The notes under the pieces are model-generated. The model ran no database searches. It was given only the letters and a program-made list of their open reading frames with translations, and was not told the origin of the DNA. 64,000 bases of DNA from Plantago ovata (taxonomy: Eukaryota; Streptophyta; Magnoliopsida; Lamiales; Plantaginaceae), in assembly GCA_028274465.1 (NCBI GenBank), contig CM051455.1, forward strand, positions 122,175,462 to 122,239,461, given 5' to 3'. This document shows, in pieces, positions 55,562 through 64,000 of this stretch. Every line of letters begins with the position of its first letter. Within the stretch, counting starts at the first letter, position 1. The position numbers and the translations under genes were made by a program.

Positions 55562-57647
55562 TGTAAGAAAATACGGTCAGAGTTACCCCTAGGGTACGCA
55601 GCGGAATTTCAAAACATTTCTTAACATACAGGTTAATTGATTATGTATATGCCGTATATATTTAAACACGTCAATTGGAAGACTAACCTTACTTCCAAAG
55701 CAAGCACAGCTTCCAAGTCTTCGTAATAATCCGGTGTATCTTCTCCTCCGTCGAAGTCGAAGATATCTGCAATACTCTGATTATCTGCAAGACAATAAGA
55801 GTTAGTTCCCAGCTCCTTGAACCTCAACCTTGGTATCCACGGATGAACAGCCTATTGGAAGAATGCTAGGATATTCTTTGTGTGACCAAGAAGATGGGGC
55901 GGCGGTTTTCCTCCGGCAAGAGGGGTGGCGCGCGTGTGGCTTATTGAGGAGGGGGAGAGCTTTTGTTTTCTCTAAGAAAGGTAGAATAATTATCTAAGAA
56001 TTTGATACTGAAAAAACTCTCTAATGACTTACTTATATAGTAGTCAATAGAAGCCTAAAGCATAAGCAATTAGACTTCGTAAAGGAATAAGAATCTAATT
56101 CTTATCGCACTAGGAAACCAATTTCAAGTCTAGATTCATTCCCAATCAAATTAAAACTCAATTAGCAAAATCTAACTTATCCCTTGGACTTCTAATAGAG
56201 GAAAAAGTCGAACTCCTTCCCCTACTCCAGCTCATGCGCGCGCGCGCCTGTCCTAAAGGAGATAGGTGGGTCCCGATTTGGGACCCACTTATAGTTCTAA
56301 GGCAATTCAAACTCCAAGTAGATTTTGCCCATGTGCATATGTTAATTCTAAATTAACATATCCTTTTAAATCAAACCTCAATTATATTTCTAAAATATAA
56401 TCTTTAATTGTATATACATAAAATACAATTAATTAGCCAATTCAATTAATAATTCCAAATCATTAATTGAGCCACTAAATATTATAATTAATTACAAATC
56501 AATTATAATTCATCAATCACAATTAATTCCAAATTAATTGCGATTCCATCTTCAAGGATATTCTAATAAGCTGAATCACCACATAGTGTGACTCACAGGG
56601 CCTCATTGTATTAAGCAAGTCCTAGACTAGGCAAAATGAAATTCCTAGACGGTTCCATTTGCAATATTAATCCATAAGGACGTTTGAAAGGTTTCTCAAA
56701 GCAAACCCTTTCGTTGCGAAGTCTGTTGAGCTCAACGCGGCGATGGTAACGTCCCTTCATCTGACTGACTCGAATGCATCTAGGATCGATGATGTGTCTA
56801 TCCCAATAATACATCCACGGGCGTCTCAGGGAGTGGCTTGGTTACGAAGATATACTTATGACCATCATAATATATCGATGCACTGGCCAGTGACTTTACC
56901 AACACAACTATGAAGACTATGAGCAGTACTCTCCTGTGCTACACATGAGAGATGAATCCTTCACAGAAACACTTATCATCCCAATTTGTATGTAGCCATA
57001 ATCCTGGATCGGGTCTTAGATTAGCTGCTTATTCAGAGCTGACATCGACGGGTCCACCAAGGATATGGGGCAACAAATGTGATGATAAAGTCCTGTAAGT
57101 CCAAAGGACGACTGGCATCACTTCGACAACTTACCGGTTCCCATAGACACTTCGGTGTAGAGTATACATCGATGGGAGTGTCTGGTGAGTACTTCCATTG
57201 TTCGGTAATCATCCATCGAACAACTATGCGCAGTTATGGGAACGTTTCTTGATTGTCCAACAATCCGTTCCGTGACCGTGGGATCGGCTCACACTTGCTC
57301 CAACAAGTATAACCTCCACGCATACTAGTCTCAGCTGGTTCATTCAGACCCCCACATCCGAGATAAACCTCGACTAGGGAGAGTTTGGGATAGATGATAT
57401 CTCACATAGCTCCCACTATCTGTGTGATCGGTCATCTATCCGAGGGGAAATGTTTAATATCAATACAGACAGAAATAGAGATATGACATGATGCATGCCT
57501 GGTGTAATATAAATATGAAAGCGATACTCAATAGTAAAACAACAAACATATATTATATTACGTTGACCTGTGTAATAGTACATATATGTCCTCTATAAGG
57601 GCTGAATGCCCTTAATAAGGACTGTCTGTAGGACATATACACTATCA
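55562..57647 (-). repeat. 3' LTR of copia copy D (2086 bp)
   Basis: In the element direction it starts TGATAGTGTATATG at 57647 and ends TTCTTACA at 55562. It retains hairpin GTGGGTCCC/GGGACCCAC (56266-56288) and the CG tract (56236-56247). The PPT AAGTGGGAGAT adjoins it at 57648-57658. Confidence 0.94.
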
Positions 57648-57661
57648 ATCTCCCACTTGGA

Positions 57662-59608
57662 CTAGAGCCAGTCACCTTTATGCTTAATACCCAGATTAGC
57701 ATAATGTCTTAAGTGGACTTCCACTGATAAGACCTTGGTGAAATGATCTGCCACGTTGTCCGTGGTAGAGACACGTTCTATACTAACTTCTCCTCTATCA
57801 ATAATCTCACGTATAACGTGATATTTTCTAAGTACATGTTTGTTCTTGTTTGTAGATCTAGGCTCCCTAGCTTGAGAGACGGCGCCCGTATTATCACAAT
57901 GAGTCGTTATTAGACTAGGAGCAGGAACAACCCTCAATTCCTTCAAGAACTCTGAAATCCAGACAGCTTCTTTCCATGCTTCTGATGCAGCAATGTACTC
58001 GGCTTCTATGGATGAGTCAGCAACCGTGGCTTGCTTAGAACTCTTCCAACAGATAGCTCCTCCGTTCAATTTGAATACGTATCCTGTATGTGACTTAAAG
58101 TCATCAGGATCTGATTCAAATCCAGCGTCGACATAACCAGACATCTTTAATTCTGGTTCTCCACCAAACACCAAGAACATCTCTTTAGTCCGTCGAAGGT
58201 ACTTAAGAATGTTCTTTACATCAGTCCAGTGAGGTACTCGTGGATTCTGTTGGTGTCGACAAGTGACACTAAGCGCATATGCCACATCGGACCTTGTGCA
58301 ATTCATTGCATACATTATAGACCCTACTGCCGAAGCATAGGGCACACGACTCATTGCATTTCTTTCTTCATCAGTTTTAGGACCATCCTTAACTGATAAG
58401 ACAACCCCATGCCTAGCTGGGAGAAAGCCTCTCTTTGAGTCCTCCATCTTATAACGCTTCAGTATTTTGTCGATGTAGGTGGACTGTGTCAATCCTAACA
58501 TCCTCTTGGATCTATCTCTATAGATCTTGATCCCTAGGATGTAGTTCGCTTCACCCAAGTCCTTCATTGAGAAGGTACTTGATAACCAAACTTTAGTCTC
58601 TTCTAGCATAGAGACATTGTTTCCCATGACCAAAATGTCATCAACATATATGATCATGAAAACAACTCCCTTGTCACTGTGCCTAGCGTAGACACAGGGA
58701 TCTTCCTTTCTTCTGATGATGTCAAACGATTTGACAGCTTCATCAAAGCGGATATTCCAGCTCCTAGACGCTTGCTTTAGCCCATAGATGGATCTTTGTA
58801 ATTTGCATACAACAGTTGGCCTGGTTTTACTAATAAAACCTTCCGGCTGTACCATATAGACCTCTTCCTCAAGGTTGCCATTGAGGAAGGCAGTCTTTAC
58901 ATCCATCTGCCAGATCTCATTATCATAGTAGGCAGCTATCGCAAGTAGAATTCGAATGGACTTCAATTTTGCTACCGGTGAAAAGGTTTCATCGTAATCG
59001 ATGCCATACCTTTGCGTGTAGCCTTTCGCCACAATTCTAGCCTTGTGCGTTTGTACCTTGCCATCGGCATCTGTCTTTCGTTTAAAGACCCATTTGCACC
59101 CAATAGGTCTAACCCCTTGGGGCAAGTCTACCAAGTTCCAAACTTGGTTCTGGTACATGGAGTCCATTTCCAATTCCATGGCCTCTTGCCATTTGTCTGA
59201 GTCAATATCAATTATTGTCTCTTTGTAGGTCTCGGTATCTTCCCGATCTGATAAGCCGACATCAAGTTCACTGATGTCTTCTATCATAAGGCTTTGCTTC
59301 TGAGGTCCTTTTAGGATCCTCTTCGACCTACAGAGCTCGACTGGTTCTGGTGTTTTTCTTTTCTGGCTTCGTGTAACACAAACATTATCAGTGGGTACTG
59401 ATACAGCTGGTCGCGCCCCGCAACCCTGTTCCCTTGCGGGAAGCTGCTCTTTTGCAACTTGTTGCACAGTTTGATTGACAACGTGTTCTATTGGTGTGGT
59501 TTCAACTGTTGATCTAATCACAGGACAACCACTGACTATGACAAGCCTAGCAAGTGTAATATCATTACCCTTGTCTGCTTCGAAAGCTCCCACTGAACTT
59601 GAGTCCAA
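57662..59608 (-). CDS. Copia reverse transcriptase and RNase H
   Basis: An uninterrupted 648-residue segment. RT starts [20 protein letters not shown]. It has [56 protein letters not shown] and catalytic [10 protein letters not shown] (about 58652-58623). RNase H has [20 protein letters not shown] and THCDNTGAV, and the protein ends with NVADHFTK and GIKHKGDWL just before the PPT. It is part of a polyprotein whose integrase part is frameshifted upstream, so the first Met here is not a true start. The enzyme domains look intact. Confidence 0.9.
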   Translation of the reverse strand: MDSSSVGAFEADKGNDITLARLVIVSGCPVIRSTVETTPIEHVVNQTVQQVAKEQLPAREQGCGARPAVSVPTDNVCVTRSQKRKTPEPVELCRSKRILKGPQKQSLMIEDISELDVGLSDREDTETYKETIIDIDSDKWQEAMELEMDSMYQNQVWNLVDLPQGVRPIGCKWVFKRKTDADGKVQTHKARIVAKGYTQRYGIDYDETFSPVAKLKSIRILLAIAAYYDNEIWQMDVKTAFLNGNLEEEVYMVQPEGFISKTRPTVVCKLQRSIYGLKQASRSWNIRFDEAVKSFDIIRRKEDPCVYARHSDKGVVFMIIYVDDILVMGNNVSMLEETKVWLSSTFSMKDLGEANYILGIKIYRDRSKRMLGLTQSTYIDKILKRYKMEDSKRGFLPARHGVVLSVKDGPKTDEERNAMSRVPYASAVGSIMYAMNCTRSDVAYALSVTCRHQQNPRVPHWTDVKNILKYLRRTKEMFLVFGGEPELKMSGYVDAGFESDPDDFKSHTGYVFKLNGGAICWKSSKQATVADSSIEAEYIAASEAWKEAVWISEFLKELRVVPAPSLITTHCDNTGAVSQAREPRSTNKNKHVLRKYHVIREIIDRGEVSIERVSTTDNVADHFTKVLSVEVHLRHYANLGIKHKGDWL

Positions 59609-60617
59609 ATCAGAAGATTTAGAGAACTCATGTTCGCGCGTGTCAAGTCTTGAATTTCTTCAAGTTCTATCATGTCATCTAACCTCTCTTCTTCGAGGTA
59701 TTCTGCTTCTAAAAACTTGACGTTTCTAGATACTATCACCTTGTGATCTTCAGCATGATAGAATTCATAGCCTCTCGTCTGACGAGGATAGCCTATGAAA
59801 TATACTTTGACACCCTTGGAATCTAACTTATCAGTGAGCATCAGTTTGACTATCGCGGGACAACCCCAAGGTTTAAGATAGCCCAGTGAGGGCTTCTTTC
59901 CCTTCCATAACTCATAAGGAGTTTTCTCCACTGATTTAGATGGTACACGGTTCAGAATGTAGATTGCAGTTTGTAGTGCATATCCCCACAGATATTTTGG
60001 AAGAGTCGAGAATCCAATCATTGATCTCACCATGTCTAACAGGGTTCGATTCCTTCTCTCAGACACACCATTTAATGTGGTGTTCCAGGAGGAGTCCATT
60101 GCGATTGAATTCCATTTTCCTTCAAGTAGTCGATAAATTCTTCACTAAGGTATTCACCTCCTCGATCTGATCGAAGAGTGACTATCCTTAGGTTCAATTC
60201 ATTCTCGACCTCATTCCTAAACTCCTTGAATTTCCCAAAGGTCTCGGATTTATTCTTCATAAGATAAATATATCCATACCTTGAGAAATCGTCAGTAAAG
60301 GTAACGAAGTAGGATAACCCCACGCGCATGGACTTTAAAAGGTCCACATACATCGTATGTATGAGCTCTAAGCAGCGAGTGGCACGAACACCTTGTCCAA
60401 CAAAAGGTTTGTTCGTCATCTTACCCTTAACACATGATTCGCATGTACCATATGATTCAAAATCAAATGGTTCTAAGTAGTCCAACTTCCTTAGTCTTTG
60501 AATCCGTGTTTCATTGATATGGCCTAGCCGACAATGCCATAGATAAGATGGATTATTCTTCCTACTTGAAGACGGTTGTTTGTTATGTATTTGAAATAAA
60601 GGTAGACTACTTTGCAA
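59536..60617 (-). pseudogene. Copia integrase (frameshifted)
   Basis: The zinc finger WHCRLGHINETR...CESCVKGKM (about 60545-60410) is followed by the core with FVTFTDDFSRYGYIYLMK and [14 protein letters not shown]. Near 60350 a small indel turns the HTDVCGP core motif (seen in the duplicate at about 62180) into unrelated residues. Another shift near 60090 separates the C-terminal part ([37 protein letters not shown]). Confidence 0.85.
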
Positions 60618-61676
60618 AATATATAAACCATTCGAAAGGAAAAAACCTATTGTCTAACAATGGAAGGAAATAATATTTTTCTGACAATGATGGAACAAAA
60701 TAAACGTTATCAAGTTCTAAACATTGTCCTAAGGTAAATCTATCTTGCAGCGTCCAACGCGTTTGGCTTCAACTGGATTGTCGTTCCCAACATGCAAGTC
60801 GATTTCACCTTGCTTGACTAGCCTGTGATCAATTAGCCCCTGCACATTATTACAAATGTGTGAGCCACAGGCTGTATCTAATACCCAACCATTGGAGTCA
60901 AAAGTAGTCATGTTCATTTCAATAACAAACATACCTGAGCTAGAAGCCGGTGGCTTCTTAGCTTGATCTGCCCTTAGCTTAGGGCAATCTTTCTTCCAAT
61001 GTCCTTTCTGCTTACAGAAAAGACATTCATCTGTGCGTACCGTTCCGCTTCTCTTGAACTTCCTTTTCTGGTTCAGACGCTTAGGCTTATCACTCGAAGT
61101 GTTTAGCCTTGGCTCCCGACTTTCCCTTACCCTTAGCACCTTTGTTTTCGGGTTTGGGTTAGACGGTTGCCCAACAAAACATGATCGACTTTTCCTTCTT
61201 AGGAAGAGTTTGATCATATGTCTTCAACAGCATTATGAAGTTCGGGCAGTGTTACGTCCTTCGCATTCATCGTGTAGTAATGATGAACTGCGAATACGAA
61301 CTCGGCAATGATTGAAGGACAAAGATCACCATGATCTTGTTCTCTAGCTTAACGCCGGCATCGGCAAGCTTTTCAAAGACCAATCTTTTGAGAACATGCT
61401 CAGACATGTTCCCTCCTTCATGAGCTTGCATCTGTGATCTCTTTGATCAATCAAATTCAACACTTCTAGCTGTCGTCTTAAAGAGCGACTCAAGATGCTT
61501 CAGCATCGTCATACAGGCAACATGAAAGCATGTTGCACTCTGCAAGCTCATTCTCATTGCCGCCAGGCATAATACACTGCGCGGATCGAGCATCCCAAGA
61601 TGCTTATCAGACTTTCCTTTTGGCTTGATTCCAGCAGCAACCTGATCGGCAGTCGATTTTTGGGGCACACGGGAAA
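60618..61676 (-). pseudogene. Copia gag and protease, copy left of the gap
   Basis: A CCHC knuckle CLFCKQKGHWKKDC (about 61028-60987) precedes the protease motif WVLDTACGSHICNN (about 60890-60849). Upstream gag reads in pieces (LESLFKTTARS, MLDPRSVLC) with many frame changes up to the gap. The sequence is collinear with 62560-63500. Confidence 0.8.
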
Positions 61677-61776
61677 NNNNNNNNNNNNNNNNNNNNNNNN
61701 NNNNNNNNNNNNNNNNNNNNNNNNNNNNNNNNNNNNNNNNNNNNNNNNNNNNNNNNNNNNNNNNNNNNNNNNNNNN
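61677..61776. other. Assembly gap (100 N)
   Basis: Exactly 100 N. The sequence left of it (copia gag) recurs at about 63500, and the sequence right of it (copia integrase) recurs at about 59955, so the two sides overlap. Confidence 0.99.
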
Positions 61777-63637
61777 AATGTCGATTGCAGTTTGTAGTGC
61801 ATTATTCCCCACAGATATTTTGGTAAGAGCGAGAATCCAATCCATGTATCTCACCATGTCTAACAGGGTCGATTCCTTATCTAAGAACACCATTTTAATT
61901 GTGGTGTTCCAGGAGTGTCCATTGGATTGAATTCCATTTTCTTTCAAGTAGTCGATAAATTCTTCACTAAGGTATTCACCTACGATCTGATCGAAGAGTG
62001 ACTATCCTTAGGTTCAATCATTCTCGACCTCATTCCTAACCTCCTTGATTTCCAAAAGGCAGGATTTATTCTTCATTTAAGATAACTATATCCATTTACT
62101 TGAGAAATAGTCAGTAAAGGTTTAACGAAGTAAGGATAACCCCCACGCGCATGGACTTTAAAAGGTCCACATACATCGGTGTGTATGAGCTCTAAGCAGC
62201 GAGTGACACGAACACCTTGTCCAACAAAAGGTTTGTTCGTCATCTTACCCTTAACACATGATTCGCATGTACCATATGATTCAAAATCAAATGGTTCTAA
62301 GTAGTCCAACTTCCTTAGTCTTTGAATCCGTGTTTCATTGATATGGCCTAGCCGACAATGCCATAGATAAGATGGATTATTCTTCCTACTTGAAGACGGT
62401 TGTTTGTTATGTATTTGAAATAAAGGTAGACTACTTTGCAAAATATATAAACCATTCGAAAGGAAAAACCCATATTGTCTAACAATGGAATGTAAATAAT
62501 ATTTCTGACAATTGATGGAACAAAATAAACGTTATCAAGTTCTAAACATTGTCCTGAAGGTAAATCTATCTTGCAGCGTCCAACGCGTTTGGCTTCAACT
62601 GGATTGTCGTTCCCAACATGCAAGTCGATTTCACCTTGCTTGACTAGCCTGTGATCAATTAGCCCCTGCACATTATTACAAATGTGTGAGCCACAGGCTG
62701 TATCTAATACCCAACCATTGGAGTCAAAAGTAGTCATGTTCATTTCAATAACAAACATACCTGAGCTAGAAGCCGGTGGCTTCTTAGCTTGATCTGCCAT
62801 TAGCTTAGGGAAATCTTTCTTCCAATGTCCTTTCTGCTTACAGAAAAGACATTCATCTGTGCGTACCGTTCCGCTTCTCTTGAACTTCCGTTTCTGGTTC
62901 AGACGCTTAGGCTTATCACTCGAAGTGTTAGCCTTGGCTCCCGACTTTCCCTTACCCTTAGCACCTTTGTTTCTCGGGTTTGGGTTAGACGGTTGCCCAA
63001 CAAACATGATCGACTTTTCCTTCTTAGGAAGAGTCTGATCATATGTCTTCAGCAGATTATGAAGTTCGGGCAGTGTTACGTCCTTCGCATTCATCGTGTA
63101 GTTAATGATGAACTGCGAATACGAACTCGGCAATGATTGAAGGACAAAGATCACCATGATCTTGTTCTCTAGCTTAACGCCGGCATCGGCAAGCTTTTCA
63201 AAGAGACCAATCATTTTGAGAACATGCTCAGACATGTTCCCTCCTTCATTGAGCTTGCATCTGTGTATCTCTTTGATCAAATCAAATTCAAACACTTCTA
63301 GCTGTCGTCTTAAAGAGCGACTCAAGATGCTTCAGCATCTCATACGGCAACATGAAAGCATGTTGCCTCTGCAGCTCATTGCTCATTGCCGCCAGCATAA
63401 TACACTGCGCGGATCTAGCATCCTCAAGATGCTTATCAGACTTTGCCTTGTTGGCTTGATTCCAAGCAGCAACTGATCGGCAGTCTGATTTTTGGGGCAC
63501 ACGGGAATGACCTCGTCCAAGACGTACTCAATCTTTTCATACCTCAGCACCAAACGTATATTCCTGATCCAATCTAGGAAGTTTGATCCGGTCAAAATTT
63601 GCTTCTCTAAGACAGCACGGAGCGAGATACTCACCAT
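61777..63637 (-). pseudogene. Second copy of copia gag-protease-integrase, right of the gap
   Basis: It corresponds to 59955-61676, then extends further to the gag start at 63637 (MVSISLRAVLEKQILTGSNF). Gag (MSEHVLKMIGLFEKLADAG, SLPSSYSQFIINYTMNAKD), knuckle CLFCKQKGHWKKDF (last Cys replaced by Phe), protease WVLDTACGSHICNN and the integrase finger are recognised. Differences from the other copy are mostly single-base indels. It is likely the same element represented twice by unmerged contig ends. Confidence 0.8.
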
Positions 63638-64000
63638 TTCTAATTTCCTAAGGAGAAATAATATAGAACGAAAATAATAAATCAACTATTGAAATATTAC
63701 TTCTAAATACACAGTCAACATAACTAAACAATAAGGTCCTTTAGCTATTTAGCTCCCACTATTTTCACATATGCTTGCCCCCAGAACAAACATACGGGTA
63801 ATGTCCAACAAGTTACCTTAGTGGCCATGATCCAAATCCATACTATGCTATACTCCAACGGGGCTGGTCCCATAGCATAATATGACCGGTAGGACTATCC
63901 AATTGCGTCACGCAACTCTTGGGTGTTAAATCTAATTTAACCCGATGCTCTACATATTGTACCTATAGAGGTCGCTGGATACAATATGCAGTAAGTTATA
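63638..64000 (-). other. Leader region of copia copy D
   Basis: Non-coding sequence upstream of gag in the element direction. No primer site or LTR is reached before the window ends. Confidence 0.6.

Larger units (their letters stand above)
55562..64000 (-). mobile_element. Long-LTR copia element (copy D), 5' end outside window
   Basis: It has a 3' LTR at 55562-57647, then PPT, RNase H/RT, integrase and gag-protease reading up to about 63637, and leader sequence to the window end. Its LTR is the family seen as solo or partial LTRs at 4802, 9233 and 35981, so this is the only copy with coding sequence. Integrase before RT identifies Ty1/copia. The gag-integrase part is present twice around the 100-N gap. 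Confidence 0.9.

Noticed and set aside
1-64000. tRNA or rRNA genes
   Set aside because: No cloverleaf-like or rRNA sequence was recognised by eye; the tRNA-like strings found are only primer-binding sites. A tRNAscan run would settle this.

Overview
This window is nuclear DNA of a flowering plant, almost certainly a eudicot. It is a repeat-rich block made of nested LTR retrotransposons. The evidence is Ty3/gypsy elements of the Tat and Athila types, Ty1/copia elements, a Stowaway-like MITE, a Mutator-like TIR element, and one intron-containing GDSL esterase/lipase gene. I cannot name the family or species. Two runs of exactly 100 N (27329-27428 and 61677-61776) are assembly gaps of unknown size.

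Layout. A LINE-type reverse transcriptase fragment (1-686, minus) is followed by a Tat-type element at 1151-31949. Its LTRs and GCTAT target duplications are intact, but it is inflated by insertions. One copia-type LTR (4802-6908, TSD CTGGC) splits its protease from its RT. A second LTR of that family begins at 9233. This second LTR was hit by an Athila-type element (9508-25997, minus), which was hit in its gag by another Athila-type element (16382-24225, minus, TSD CATAG). That is four levels of nesting. Right of the first gap the Tat element carries a spliced antisense gene (aORF, 30193-27429) with its own TATA box. Next is a small copia element (32338-39496) with non-canonical TA...TA LTR ends, whose RT is split by a third LTR of the same copia family (35981-37859, TSD GTTAT).

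From 39.5 to 46.7 kb lies the only gene-bearing stretch: a MULE-like TIR element (about 40135-42700), a Stowaway-like MITE (43111-43370), the GDSL gene (44227-45749, five exons, 347 residues) and an F-box/LRR pseudogene (46312-46692). A third Athila-type element (from 46693, plus strand) follows with degenerate gag, protease, RT, RNase H and integrase. Its 3' LTR is cut at 55561 by a minus-strand copia element (55562 to the window end). That element's internal region appears twice around the second gap, which looks like an assembly artefact.

The retroelements do not cooperate as a pathway; they are independent insertions, mostly dead. The most unusual signal is an array of GC-rich palindromes with centres 21, 19 and 21 bp apart. 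It lies just upstream of the TATA box in the LTRs of two Athila families and is repeated internally upstream of a spliced accessory ORF. The third, more divergent Athila element keeps 19 or 21 bp spacing. Other notable signals are the promoter-to-intron structure of the antisense aORF, Athila copies that lack all of pol, a covarying hairpin in the copia LTR, and hairpins joined to PPT-like motifs in the Athila 3' region.
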